From UBA11986 sp031402435 (GTDB taxonomy: Bacteria > Bacteroidota > Ignavibacteria > UBA10030 > UBA6906): a DNA stretch of 64,000 nucleotides. The DNA is taken from positions 124,001 to 188,000 of the forward strand of contig JANNSJ010000015.1 in the NCBI GenBank assembly GCA_031402435.1, given 5' to 3'. Under the pieces are notes generated by a model. The model did not search any database and was not told the origin of the DNA. It worked only from the letters and a program-made list of their open reading frames with translations. The translations under genes were made by a program, and so were the position numbers. Of the stretch, positions 51,858 to 61,005 are shown piece after piece. Every line of letters starts with the position of its first letter. Position 1 is the stretch's first letter.

Positions 51858-52314
51858 CCAGCCACTTGGTCATGATGTGGCGTGGATGTTCCGTGAAGCC
51901 TGACTTGCGATACAGATTATGCGCTTGATGGTTTACGTGTTCCACTTCCAGCCGCAATGCCCTGACTCCTTGAGCGGCACAGAACTCCTGCACGAACGCA
52001 AGCACGCTCTTGCCAATGCCTCTTCCCCTGTAGCCCGCGCCGATGTGAAGCTCATCCAGGAATGCTGCCTTGCCATAAAACTCAAGACTGTACCAGAAGG
52101 TGACGACAAAATACCCGACCGGATGTTCAGCTTCTTCGATGAGCCAAATGCAGCCGAGTGACTCATGAGCAAGAAGATGTTTGATGGTTTTCAATGCTGC
52201 GCGAGAATCAAACTTCAAATGATCATAGGCGTAGTATTCGCGCATGAGCGAGAGAAGGGTCTCAATATCTGCAACAGAAGCAGGTCGGAAGCTTGCTTCT
52301 TTTTTTGACTTCAT
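51844..52314 (-). CDS. GNAT-family N-acetyltransferase
   Basis: The 156-residue GNAT protein has FLDELHIGAGYRGRGIGKSVLAFVQEFC (the acetyl-CoA-binding QxxGxG/A-type loop is RGRGIG), then ALRLEVEHVNHQAHNLYRKSGFTEHPRHIMTK. The substrate is unknown; these enzymes acetylate amines of amino acids, aminoglycosides or proteins. It overlaps rnhA by 4 nt upstream and plsC by 14 nt downstream, so the three genes form one minus-strand operon. Confidence 0.88.
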   Translation of the reverse strand: MKSKKEASFRPASVADIETLLSLMREYYAYDHLKFDSRAALKTIKHLLAHESLGCIWLIEEAEHPVGYFVVTFWYSLEFYGKAAFLDELHIGAGYRGRGIGKSVLAFVQEFCAAQGVRALRLEVEHVNHQAHNLYRKSGFTEHPRHIMTKWLDDSR

Positions 52315-52778
52315 GGTTGTAATTCCTCGATTCCGGATTGAGCGAGTTGATCGGCACGTTCGTTGAGTTCAACGCCTGCATGTCCGGCAACCTTATGAAA
52401 ATGAATTCTATGCTGTCTCATGAGTTCCAGCAATCGAGACCAGAGATCCTGATTCTCAACGGGTTGCTTCTTGGCATTCTTCCAGCCATTCTTCTCCCAT
52501 TTCACGTACCACTTTTGCTGCATACAGTTGATAAGATATGCGCTATCGGAATAAATGTCGATAGGAATAGCGTTCGACTTGACGGTCTCAAGGGCTTTGA
52601 TACAGGCGGTCAGTTCCATGCGTTGGTTGGAAGTGTTGCGTTCACCGCCAAAGATTTCTTTCGCCTTGCCATTGTACTTCAACACAGCGCCCCAGCCACC
52701 CAGGTTGGTTGCGGACTGATTGCCTGAGCATGCACCGTCACAGTACACAATGATGCTGTCTTGAGAGTTTGTCACCAT
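52311..52778 (-). CDS. rnhA: Ribonuclease HI
   Basis: The 155-residue RNase H1 degrades the RNA of RNA-DNA hybrids. The catalytic set is visible: IIVYCDGACSGNQSATNLGGWGAVL (first Asp), NQRMELTACIKAL (Glu), DIYSDSAYLINCM (Asp) and HAGVELNERADQLAQ (His and last Asp). It starts a minus-strand operon with the acetyltransferase and the acyltransferase, divergent from pbpC (97 bp between starts). Confidence 0.93.
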   Translation of the reverse strand: MVTNSQDSIIVYCDGACSGNQSATNLGGWGAVLKYNGKAKEIFGGERNTSNQRMELTACIKALETVKSNAIPIDIYSDSAYLINCMQQKWYVKWEKNGWKNAKKQPVENQDLWSRLLELMRQHRIHFHKVAGHAGVELNERADQLAQSGIEELQP

Positions 52779-52875
52779 TCCAGGGAAAGCTTGCAGTCAG
52801 TGATCCTTTTCAGTAGCTTGCCATGAAGGCGCATCCAATCTACTTATATCACGTGCGAGATTCAAGAACGAAAAG

Positions 52876-55218
52876 ATGATAGGACGAATCGGGGTGACAA
52901 TTGCCGTTGTTGTGCTTCTGCTCTTTGCCTCGGTCTTTCTGCCATTACCGGGAAAGGATTTTCGCAAAGAAGGCATCCATTCGTTGCGGGTAGTTGATCG
53001 GAATGGATTACTTCTGAGGGAGTTTCTGAATGACGAACAAGGAAGGGGACAATGGCGATCTCTTGACCGGGTGGCGTCATCGTTGCAGAGTGCCACCATT
53101 GCAATCGAAGATCGGCGGTTCTACAGTCATGTTGGTGTTGATCCGTTGGCCCTTTTGAGGGCAACGGTTGAAAATGTGAAGTCGATGCAGTTTGTCTCCG
53201 GCGGCTCCACGCTTACGCAGCAAGTCATTCGTAATGTGTACCACCATCAACGCTCAGTTTCGAACAAGGTGATCGAAGCCTGGCGGGCACTTCGGCTGGA
53301 AAGAATGATGAGCAAGGATGCAATTCTGGAACAGTATCTCAATCGAGCGCCGTATGGCAATCAGTTGATTGGAGTAGAAGCGGCTGCACAGCATTACTTT
53401 GGAAAACCTGCCCACGCGCTTTCGCTTGCCGAGTCGGCATTTCTCGCTGCATTGCCCAATGCGCCGTCCACTCTCAACCCACATCGTAATCTCGATGCAG
53501 CGTTGTCACGACAGCATCTTGTGTTAAGAAGAATGCGGGAACAGGATCTCATTGGTGATGAAGAATATGACCGCGCCGTGAGCCAGCCGATAACAATAAA
53601 TTCTCCCGAGGCGGATTTCCGGGCTCCCCATGTCGTTGAGATGGCGGTGGGATCTCGTGCGATGTCTTCTGGTATCTCGTTCGTTCAAACGACAATCGAC
53701 TACCCTCTACAGCAGAACATTCAATTTCTTCTCAGGGGCCACCTTGCAACGCTTGCAAAGAAGAATGTCACCAATGGCGCCGTCGTTGTAATCGAGAATG
53801 CAACAGGAGAGGTGTGTGCACTGGTGGGTTCGGCAAATTACTTCGATGAACAACACAACGGACAAGTGAACGGAGCCACGGCTCTGCGTCAGCCTGGCTC
53901 CGCTATCAAGCCATTCACGTATGGATTGGCTCTAGAAGCTGGGTACTCTGCAGCAACCCTTCTGGCTGACATTCCTCTTCACATCACTGATGATAAGGGA
54001 GATTACATTCCTGAGAATTATGACAAGCGATACCACGGCCCGGTGCGCATGCGAACGGCTCTCGCGTGCTCGTACAATATTCCGGCTGTGCGGACACTTC
54101 AGTTTGTAGGTACCGAAAATCTCCTGCAACGACTCCGCCTTGCGGGCATCAGTTCTCTCACGCGAACTGCCGATTATTACGGGTTTGGTTTGACGCTGGG
54201 GAACGCCGAGGTTTCGCTGTTCGACCTTACGAACGCCTATGCATCAATTGCCAACGGGGGAATGTGGAGGCCTGCAAGAATGGTTCTTTCCTCCCATGAT
54301 GTGAACGGAGGAGATCGCGAGGTTGAACCCATGCAGTTTAGACATAGAGTATACGGCGAGAACGTGGCCTTCCTGCTGACGAGCATCCTCAGCGATCCTG
54401 CTGCACGACGGCCTGCGTTCGGTAATGCATTCCACTTCCCCTTTCAATGTGCTGTAAAGACCGGAACAACAAAAGACTACAGGGACAATTGGGCGATGGG
54501 TTTTACCGCCGAGTATACGGTGGGTGTCTGGGTCGGCAACTTTGATGGAAGTGAGATGCGTGGAGTATCCGGCATAACCGGCGCAGGACAGGTCTTTGCA
54601 GACGTGATGATGTTGCTGCACATGCCCCCACATGGCAACCTTCCGGGTGAGTTTGTTGCTCCTCGTGAAATGATGCGCGTGGCTATGTGTCCACGGTCTG
54701 GCAAACTTCCCGGTGCTGATTGTAACAAGTCTACAGAAGAATGGTTCATAAGCGGAACTGCACCCGTTGAGCGGTGCGATGTTCATCGGCGATATCGATT
54801 TCAGGGCGAAGCTGGAAGAATGGTGGATCGCGTGTTTGAAGTTCTTCCTGCGCAATTCAGCGAGTGGGCTTCCCAACAACAAATGGAGAAGCCTCCTTCA
54901 GCATCAGTAAGGGTGAACAAGAAAGAGAACAAGACTGCAGATCGAGTTGAACGGCTCACAATCCTCTCACCGAATGACGGAGACTTGTTTAAACTCGATC
55001 CAACTTTACGACGGGAATATCAAACTGTTAAGATTGTTGCCGCGGTTCCGGAGCGCGCCGCAAGTGTGAAGGTTCTTGTAGATGGTGAGGAATTGCTGGA
55101 ATATGATCGAAAAGGAGTGTGGTGGCATCTCAAGCAGGGGAGCCATAATCTCCAACTTGTCGGTATGATCCGAAATCGAAACATCACGAGCGAGCAAGTA
55201 ACGATCCACGTAGAATAG
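52876..55218 (+). CDS. pbpC: Penicillin-binding protein 1C
   Basis: The 780-residue product has one N-terminal membrane anchor (MIGRIGVTIAVVVLLLFASVFL). The GT51 glycosyltransferase domain has ATIAIEDRRFYSHVGVDP and SGGSTLTQQVIRN. The transpeptidase domain has nucleophile Ser342 in PGSAIKPF, the SxN box in ACSYNIPA, and VKTGTTKDYRDNWAMGF. A BiPBP_C-type C-terminal domain (residues about 690-780) ends the protein. PBP1C polymerises peptidoglycan glycan strands; its characteristic partner is the alpha-2-macroglobulin just upstream. A 309-bp gap follows. Confidence 0.94.
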   Translation: MIGRIGVTIAVVVLLLFASVFLPLPGKDFRKEGIHSLRVVDRNGLLLREFLNDEQGRGQWRSLDRVASSLQSATIAIEDRRFYSHVGVDPLALLRATVENVKSMQFVSGGSTLTQQVIRNVYHHQRSVSNKVIEAWRALRLERMMSKDAILEQYLNRAPYGNQLIGVEAAAQHYFGKPAHALSLAESAFLAALPNAPSTLNPHRNLDAALSRQHLVLRRMREQDLIGDEEYDRAVSQPITINSPEADFRAPHVVEMAVGSRAMSSGISFVQTTIDYPLQQNIQFLLRGHLATLAKKNVTNGAVVVIENATGEVCALVGSANYFDEQHNGQVNGATALRQPGSAIKPFTYGLALEAGYSAATLLADIPLHITDDKGDYIPENYDKRYHGPVRMRTALACSYNIPAVRTLQFVGTENLLQRLRLAGISSLTRTADYYGFGLTLGNAEVSLFDLTNAYASIANGGMWRPARMVLSSHDVNGGDREVEPMQFRHRVYGENVAFLLTSILSDPAARRPAFGNAFHFPFQCAVKTGTTKDYRDNWAMGFTAEYTVGVWVGNFDGSEMRGVSGITGAGQVFADVMMLLHMPPHGNLPGEFVAPREMMRVAMCPRSGKLPGADCNKSTEEWFISGTAPVERCDVHRRYRFQGEAGRMVDRVFEVLPAQFSEWASQQQMEKPPSASVRVNKKENKTADRVERLTILSPNDGDLFKLDPTLRREYQTVKIVAAVPERAASVKVLVDGEELLEYDRKGVWWHLKQGSHNLQLVGMIRNRNITSEQVTIHVE

Positions 55219-55527
55219 CTTACATATTCCTCCAGGAACAAAAGCGGGTTTCTTCTTCAAGAAGTTTGAACTTCTGCGCTACGAGAGAAGCGCACACACG
55301 AATCGGGAAAGAAAGGACCGGGTATGAGTATTCTAGCTATTTACCCCATCAGTGACTCCGTAAACGTCAAGTCCTGAACTGTGAAGCTGCGGGCATCCAC
55401 CAAGGAATGACCGGCATTTTACACTCCGCTGACTGATCATGGAACGATTGGCATACTCTCCGGTGTTTACACCCCGTCGGGGATAGTACACACGAACGCT
55501 GGTCCACTAAACAAAGCGAAATAGCAG
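55219..55527. other. Intergenic gap, no gene seen
   Basis: About 309 bp after pbpC. A short palindrome GAAGTTTGAACTTC lies at 55261-55274, without a T-run. No coding frame with a ribosome site was found on either strand and no RNA gene was recognised. Confidence 0.45.
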
Positions 55528-56094
55528 ATGTCCATTCTTCACGTTCTTGGAATCTCGGGAAGTCTCCGAACAGGTTCATTCAATACAGGATTGCTTCGTG
55601 CAGCGACAGAATTGCTTCCCGAAGGAATGACTTTGGAAGTATTTGATCTTACACCGATCCCTGTCTACAACGCTGATGCAGATGGGGCAAATGCACCGGA
55701 ATCGGTTCGTCATTTCAAATCACGTATTGCCACTGCCGACGCGCTGTTGATCGCTACGCCGGAATATAACTATTCCATTCCGGGTGTACTGAAGAATGCC
55801 ATCGATTGGGCATCTCGGACTCCAAAGGATTCTCCACTATCGGGCAAGCCGGTTGCAATGATGGGTGCGGGAGGAGTCATGGGCACCGTAAGAGCGCAAA
55901 TGCACTTACGACAAATCCTGTTGTTCAACGGCACGCTCCTGCTTGCGAAGCCTGAACTCTATGTGGCAGGAGCGCGGGACAAGTTTGATGTTGCTGGAAA
56001 CCTGACTGATGAAGTGACAAAGAAGGCAATCCGTGCCTTGCTTGAAGCACTCGCCGCGTGGACACTTCGCCTTAATCCAAAACACACAACGTAA
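55528..56094 (+). CDS. NADPH-dependent FMN reductase
   Basis: The 188-residue flavodoxin-like enzyme has LGISGSLRTGSFNTGLLRAA (FMN phosphate loop) and ATPEYNYSIPGVLKNAIDWASR (isoalloxazine-binding loop), with MGAGGVMGTVRAQMHLRQIL as the dimer/FMN region. It reduces quinones, azo or chromate-type compounds with NADPH in the cytoplasm. A gene for a small dimeric barrel protein follows 11 nt later on the same strand, suggesting a two-gene unit. Confidence 0.9.
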   Translation: MSILHVLGISGSLRTGSFNTGLLRAATELLPEGMTLEVFDLTPIPVYNADADGANAPESVRHFKSRIATADALLIATPEYNYSIPGVLKNAIDWASRTPKDSPLSGKPVAMMGAGGVMGTVRAQMHLRQILLFNGTLLLAKPELYVAGARDKFDVAGNLTDEVTKKAIRALLEALAAWTLRLNPKHTT

Positions 56095-56105
56095 AGGAAT
56101 CAGAG

Positions 56106-56435
56106 ATGGCCCCTCGAACAGAATCTGGAACTTTTTCACTCAGGGAATACATGGCCGACATCGCTCTTCCCCCGAATCCTCCCGAGGAGTTCTTCTCAAT
56201 GATTCCATTACAGCGGCTTCATATCAACAGACTTCTTGATAACGGTGTTGTTACAAGCTATTGTCTCGCGTTCGACAGGTCTCGTTTATGGGTAACATTG
56301 CGTGCTCATTCGGAAGAGGCGGCTGTGGAAATTGTCGCGGCATTTCCCTTGTTCCGTTGGATGGAGGTTGAGATCGAGCAATTGATGTTTCGGAACACGG
56401 TTGTGACGACCATGCCCGTTGTGTCCATGAACTAA
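56106..56435 (+). CDS. Muconolactone-isomerase-like small dimeric barrel protein
   Basis: The 109-residue product starts at ATG 56106 with AAAGGA at 56092-56097. The fold cue is MADIALPPNPPEEFFSMIPLQRLHINRLL followed by YCLAFDRSRLWVTLRAHSEEAAVEIVAAFPL, resembling muconolactone delta-isomerase/YciI-type ferredoxin-like dimers. Function is not assignable; related small proteins act on ring-opened aromatics or have no catalytic role. It follows the flavin reductase closely. Confidence 0.55.
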   Translation: MAPRTESGTFSLREYMADIALPPNPPEEFFSMIPLQRLHINRLLDNGVVTSYCLAFDRSRLWVTLRAHSEEAAVEIVAAFPLFRWMEVEIEQLMFRNTVVTTMPVVSMN

Positions 56436-56498
56436 ATAATCACCCGTCAGAGCACGTTGAGTAACCCACCAATCAAATCATTATATCAAGGAGTAAGC

Positions 56499-57089
56499 AT
56501 GAACAACATAACGTCAATAGTCTTGGGAGCAATACTCTTCGTTGCAACCGGCAGCGTTCACGCGGGAACATGGAAGATGGATAGGTCGCACAGCCAGGTG
56601 ACGTTTTCCGTATCTCACATGGTAATCTCCGAAGTGACCGGCGTCTTCAAGGAATTCGATATCACGTTCATGTCTGAGAAAGAGGATCTGACAGATACGA
56701 AGGTCGAAGCGACCATCAAAACGGGAAGCATTGATACAGGAAGCGAGAGGCGCGACAACCACGTTCGTTCTGACGATTTCTTGAATACAGAGAAATTCCC
56801 CGAGATGAAGTTCAAGAGCACCGATGTTGAAAAAACCGGTCAGGATACGTACAAGATCACGGGGGATCTGACTATTCGTGACATCACCAAGAGCGTTGTG
56901 CTTGAGACGAAATATAGAGGCAGTATTAAAGATGCCATGGGAAATACCAGAATCGCATTCAAGGCTACTGGGACAATTGACCGCTTTGAGTTCGGTACGA
57001 CATGGAACAAGGCAATCGAAACCGGCGGGCTCGTTGCAGGCAAGGAAATTCAGGTCACTTTGCTGATGGAATTTACAAAGCCAAAGTAA
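56499..57089 (+). CDS. YceI-family periplasmic lipid-binding protein
   Basis: The 196-residue product is read from ATG 56499 behind AAGGAG; a longer frame upstream is not needed. Signal peptide: MNNITSIVLGAILFVATGSVHA. The YceI beta-barrel signature is GTWKMDRSHSQVTFSVSHMVISEVTGVFKEF, with DNHVRSDDFLNTEKFPEMKF and TGDLTIRDITKSV. It binds isoprenoid-type lipids in the periplasm. A stable hairpin with a UUCG loop lies 36 bp after the stop at 57125-57154 and may end transcription. Confidence 0.93.
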   Translation: MNNITSIVLGAILFVATGSVHAGTWKMDRSHSQVTFSVSHMVISEVTGVFKEFDITFMSEKEDLTDTKVEATIKTGSIDTGSERRDNHVRSDDFLNTEKFPEMKFKSTDVEKTGQDTYKITGDLTIRDITKSVVLETKYRGSIKDAMGNTRIAFKATGTIDRFEFGTTWNKAIETGGLVAGKEIQVTLLMEFTKPK

Positions 57090-57124
57090 GCGGCACCACC
57101 GAGAAAACTTGTGAAGTATAGCGA

Positions 57125-57154
57125 CAGGGCTCTCCGCTTCGGCGGTGGGCCCTG
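57125..57154 (+). terminator. Possible terminator hairpin (UUCG loop) after yceI
   Basis: Stem CAGGGCTCTCCGC / GCGGTGGGCCCTG closed by a TTCG tetraloop, with one G-U pair and one mismatch. No T-run follows, so either it is a rho-dependent or processing structure, or termination is inefficient. Confidence 0.5.
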
Positions 57155-57279
57155 GTGTCTCACCTGCAGTTCATTCCCACCTCAACCTCGTCCGGCTTTA
57201 TTGCTTTTCTTCCTTGATGTTTCATCAAAGAGTTGCTACTTTTGTGGCGACGTGAAACTCCATCAGCTCCAATGAATTA

Positions 57280-57657
57280 ATGCTCACGCTCTCAGTCTTG
57301 CCTGAAACGTTCGCCGTATGCAGAATGGAGAATAACTTGCCCATTCCACCATGGGCGACGGCAGGCTCGTTCTTCTCGATTACCAGAACACTTGATGAAC
57401 TCTCGGTCGTGTGCCCCGATCAGTTCGTGCCCAAAGAAATTCGCAGCAGTGATGGGTGGAAGTGCCTGAAAGTGAAGGGCCCGATTGATTTCTCTGCGAT
57501 CGGAGTGGTTCAGTCCCTTGTTCAGCCTCTGGCCGCAGCTAACATAAGCGTCTTTGTAACATCGACATTCGATACGGATTATGTGATGGTCAAAGAGAAG
57601 GACGTAGAGTCTGCGCTCAGTGTTCTTTCGGAAGCTGGCCACCATGTTCAACAATAG
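57280..57657 (+). CDS. ACT-domain protein
   Basis: The 125-residue product is preceded by no strong ribosome site. Two ACT-like half domains are seen (GSFFSITRTLDELSVVCPDQF and IGVVQSLVQPLAAANISVFVTSTFDTDYVMVKEKDVESAL), as in small CASTOR/ACT regulators that bind amino acids. The ligand is unknown. Its end overlaps the start of the cation transporter gene by 14 nt. Confidence 0.8.
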   Translation: MLTLSVLPETFAVCRMENNLPIPPWATAGSFFSITRTLDELSVVCPDQFVPKEIRSSDGWKCLKVKGPIDFSAIGVVQSLVQPLAAANISVFVTSTFDTDYVMVKEKDVESALSVLSEAGHHVQQ

Positions 57658-58567
57658 TCCAGCGGATGTAACACGCGGGTCATCATCAAACAAAGAGACA
57701 TCCAGTACGATCGGAGTACGCTCAACGCTCGTGAGCGTGGCTGCCAATGCGATACTTGCCGCGATAAAAGGTATTGCAGGAATACTTGGCAACTCATACG
57801 CGTTGATTGCAGACGCAATTGAATCAGCATTCGACATTGTCAGTTCGCTTGTGGTGATGGGTGGATTGAAGATTGCCGCTGTGCCGCCTGATGAGGACCA
57901 TCCCTATGGCCATGGCAAGGCAGAACCTCTCGCCGCCATGGTCGTTGCCATTGCGTTGTTCACGGCTGCAGTGGCAATTGCGATTGAGAGTATCCGTGAA
58001 ATTGAGACCCCGCATCATGCACCAGCTGCATTCACGCTGATTGTTCTTGTCGTCGTCATCATTGTGAAGGAAGGGTTATTCCGTTTTGTCTTCCGGGTGG
58101 GACAGGCAGTGGAGAGTACAGCGCTCAAAGTTGACGCATGGCATCACCGCAGCGATGCGTTGACCTCGGCGGCGGCGTTCGTGGGTATCAGCATTGCCCT
58201 TGTCGGTGGAGCGGGATATGAGAGCGCCGACGATTGGGCAGCATTATTTGCAGCGTGTGTCATTCTGTTCAATGCGTGCAGACTTATTCTACCGGCAATC
58301 AACGAGATCATGGATGCTGCACCTAATCCGGCAATTAGGGATGAGGCAAGGAGAGTTGCAAGCGGAGTAGCAGGAGTTGTTGCTCTTGAGAAGTGTATCG
58401 TTCGTAAAATGGGGCTGGAGTATTATGTGGATTTTCATGTCGTTGTTGATGGAAGCATTTCCGTACATGATGGACACGACATTGCCCATCGGGTGAAGGA
58501 TGCGATCAGGCAATCCAACCCGCGTATCAGTGACGTCCTTATTCATATCGAACCTCACGATCATTGA
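57644..58567 (+). CDS. Cation diffusion facilitator (CDF) transporter
   Basis: The 307-residue product is read from ATG 57644 (MFNNSPADVTRGSS). It has six membrane helices, the metal-binding sites DHPYGHGKAEPL and WHHRSDALTS, and a C-terminal cytosolic alpha/beta domain with LIHIEPHDH. It exports divalent metals (Zn, Fe or Mn) by antiport. It overlaps the ACT protein by 14 nt, so the two are coupled, and is followed 11 nt later by an RDD gene. Confidence 0.9.
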   Translation: MFNNSPADVTRGSSSNKETSSTIGVRSTLVSVAANAILAAIKGIAGILGNSYALIADAIESAFDIVSSLVVMGGLKIAAVPPDEDHPYGHGKAEPLAAMVVAIALFTAAVAIAIESIREIETPHHAPAAFTLIVLVVVIIVKEGLFRFVFRVGQAVESTALKVDAWHHRSDALTSAAAFVGISIALVGGAGYESADDWAALFAACVILFNACRLILPAINEIMDAAPNPAIRDEARRVASGVAGVVALEKCIVRKMGLEYYVDFHVVVDGSISVHDGHDIAHRVKDAIRQSNPRISDVLIHIEPHDH

Positions 58568-58578
58568 AGGAAAACACC

Positions 58579-59064
58579 ATGGAGATAGCACAACACCAGT
58601 ATGCAGGCTTTTGGAAACGATTCGTTGCGTACATTATCGATGGAATTCTCATCTGCATTATGAGCGGCGTGCTATTCATTCCGTTCCTCGCGGTGGTTGG
58701 CCTTGGTGCATTCTCCATGCACGATGCTGATCTTTTTTATGATTCAGAGACCGCTGTCGGTTTTTTGTTCGCAATGATTGCTGGCTACTTCCTGTTCATC
58801 ATTGCGATATGGATTGGCGGCTGGCTCTATTTCGCGCTCATGGAATCCTCCAGCCAGCAGGGAACGCTGGGCAAAATGGCGCTCGGTATCAAAGTCACGG
58901 ATATGAGCGGCAACAGGATCACATTCGGAAGAGCAACCGGCCGCTATTTTTCAAAGATCATTTCTTCGCTGACGATGGGCATCGGTTACATTATCGCAGG
59001 CTTCACACAGCAGAAGCAAGCCCTGCATGACATCATTGCCGGGTGTCTTGTTGTAAACAAGTAA
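58579..59064 (+). CDS. RDD-family membrane protein
   Basis: The 161-residue product is read from ATG 58579 behind AAGGA; the open frame begins upstream within the end of the CDF gene. The RDD signature is GFWKRFVAYIIDGIL at the first membrane helix. It then has two more hydrophobic segments and SSQQGTLGKMALGIKVTDMSGNRITFGRATGRYFSKI. It is a small membrane protein of uncertain transport role. Confidence 0.88.
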   Translation: MEIAQHQYAGFWKRFVAYIIDGILICIMSGVLFIPFLAVVGLGAFSMHDADLFYDSETAVGFLFAMIAGYFLFIIAIWIGGWLYFALMESSSQQGTLGKMALGIKVTDMSGNRITFGRATGRYFSKIISSLTMGIGYIIAGFTQQKQALHDIIAGCLVVNK

Positions 59065-59238
59065 CGGTTGAGTGCGAATCGACCCACTCATTCTCCTTTT
59101 GATTTCGATCTTTGAAACTTCATACGTCTCTCCGGATGTTCTTAGCCTCGTTTGAAACTCACGCATTTTTTGCCTATCTTTCACCGTTAATAAGTGATTT
59201 GATTACAGCAAGTTACACTCTTTCAACTGGAGTTCCTG

Positions 59239-61005
59239 GTGGCTTCGTTCAAGAAACGCACTCACACATGTGGTGAATTGCGCGCTACAGACATTGGAAA
59301 AGCCGTAACCCTTACCGGCTGGGTCGATACGCGACGTGACCTTGGCGGTGTTGTGTTCATTGATTTACGTGACCGGTATGGCAGGATGCAGGTGGTATTC
59401 AATCCGCAGACAGATGCAGCGGTTCACGGACTTGCCGGTACATTGCGTAGTGAATTCGTCATCTCTGTAAGTGGAAAGGTTGAGCGCCGGCCGGAGGGAA
59501 CCGTAAATACTGATCTGGTAACCGGGGAGGTTGACGTGATGGCAACGGAACTCATGGTCCTGAATAAAGCTGATACTCCGCCGTTTCCCATTGATGACAA
59601 GGTTGAGGCGAACGAAGACCTTCGCCTCAAGTATCGCTATCTTGATTTGCGCAGACCGGCACTACAGCAGAACATGATTTTCCGGCACAGGATGTATCAA
59701 CTTGTTCATCGCCATTTTGACGAGCTGAACTTTATTGAAGTCGAGACACCGGTGTTGATGAAAAGTACTCCGGAAGGTGCGCGTGACTATCTTGTCCCGA
59801 GCCGTGTGCAACGCGGGAAATTCTATGCGCTTCCACAATCTCCGCAAACATATAAGCAACTACTCATGGTGGCCGGACTTGACCGGTATGTCCAGATTGT
59901 GAAATGTTTCCGTGATGAAGACCTTCGTGCGGATCGACAACCCGAGTTCACGCAGATCGATGTGGAGATGTCATTCATTGATGAGTCCGACATCCAGGCG
60001 GTAACGGAAGTGTTGATCCAGAAGATGTTCAAGGAACTGAAGGGGATTGATGTTTCATTGCCGTTGCCTCGCTTGACATACAAGCAGGCAATGGAATGGT
60101 ATGGCAGTGACAAGCCGGACACAAGGTTTGATTTAAAAGTCACGACACTGAATGATCTCGTCAAGGATTCGGGCTTCAAAGTGTTCTCTGATGTTGTGAA
60201 GAAGGGCGGAGTGGTTGCCGGGTTTGTTGTTCCTGGTGGCGCGTCGTTCACACGCAACCAGATGGACAACCTCGTGGACTTTACCAAGAATCTGGGTGCT
60301 GGCGGGCTTGCGTACTTCAAGTGGACGGAGAATGGTCTTGAAGCGGCAATCGAGAAATTCCTCGGCAAAGAGCTGATGCAGAAGATTGCCGACGCAATGG
60401 GCGCAAAGAAGGGCGACCTGATGTTGTTCGCCTCGGATGTGTGGAGCAAGGCATACAGCATTCTCGGCACATTACGTCTCGAAATGGCAAGACGGCTTAA
60501 CCTCATCGACGAAAGCAAATTCAATCTGTTATGGGTAACGGAGTTTCCGCTGTTCGATTGGAGTGAAGAAGAGAAACGTTTCGTCTCCGTCCATCACCCA
60601 TTCACGTCGCCCCATCTCGATGACCTTGCATTGCTGGACACTGATCTTGGGAAAGTGCGGGCACGTGCGTATGATCTAGTTCTTAACGGGACAGAAATTG
60701 CCGGGGGCAGTATTCGTATTCACGATTCAGCGCTGCAACAGAAAGCATTCAAACTGCTTGGGATTGAAGAAGAGGAAGCCAACAAAAAATTCGGGTTCTT
60801 GCTGAATGCATTCAAGTATGGCGCACCGCCGCACGGCGGCATTGCCTTCGGGTTTGACCGCGTCGCAATGCTCATGACCGGGTCGAAGTCTATTCGTGAT
60901 GTGATTGCCTTCCCCAAGACTGCCAGTGCCGTCTCGCTGATGGATGAAGCGCCGAGCGAGGTGGATGAAAAGCAATTGAGAGAATTACACATTCGAGTCG
61001 TCTGA
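59239..61005 (+). CDS. aspS: Aspartate--tRNA ligase
   Basis: The 588-residue product starts at GTG 59239. It has an N-terminal OB-fold anticodon domain (THTCGELRATDIGKAVTLTGWV) and class II motif 2 (QSPQTYKQLLMVAGLDRYVQIVKCFRDEDLRADRQPEF). The GAD insertion of bacterial AspRS lies in the middle, and motif 3 is GGIAFGFDRVAML. The length is typical of the bacterial form. Its stop TGA overlaps the next start (TGATG). Confidence 0.95.
   Translation: MASFKKRTHTCGELRATDIGKAVTLTGWVDTRRDLGGVVFIDLRDRYGRMQVVFNPQTDAAVHGLAGTLRSEFVISVSGKVERRPEGTVNTDLVTGEVDVMATELMVLNKADTPPFPIDDKVEANEDLRLKYRYLDLRRPALQQNMIFRHRMYQLVHRHFDELNFIEVETPVLMKSTPEGARDYLVPSRVQRGKFYALPQSPQTYKQLLMVAGLDRYVQIVKCFRDEDLRADRQPEFTQIDVEMSFIDESDIQAVTEVLIQKMFKELKGIDVSLPLPRLTYKQAMEWYGSDKPDTRFDLKVTTLNDLVKDSGFKVFSDVVKKGGVVAGFVVPGGASFTRNQMDNLVDFTKNLGAGGLAYFKWTENGLEAAIEKFLGKELMQKIADAMGAKKGDLMLFASDVWSKAYSILGTLRLEMARRLNLIDESKFNLLWVTEFPLFDWSEEEKRFVSVHHPFTSPHLDDLALLDTDLGKVRARAYDLVLNGTEIAGGSIRIHDSALQQKAFKLLGIEEEEANKKFGFLLNAFKYGAPPHGGIAFGFDRVAMLMTGSKSIRDVIAFPKTASAVSLMDEAPSEVDEKQLRELHIRVV

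Noticed and set aside
57125..57154. Riboswitch or structured leader
   Set aside because: It lies downstream of yceI and is a plain hairpin with a UUCG loop; it is better read as a weak terminator or processing structure.
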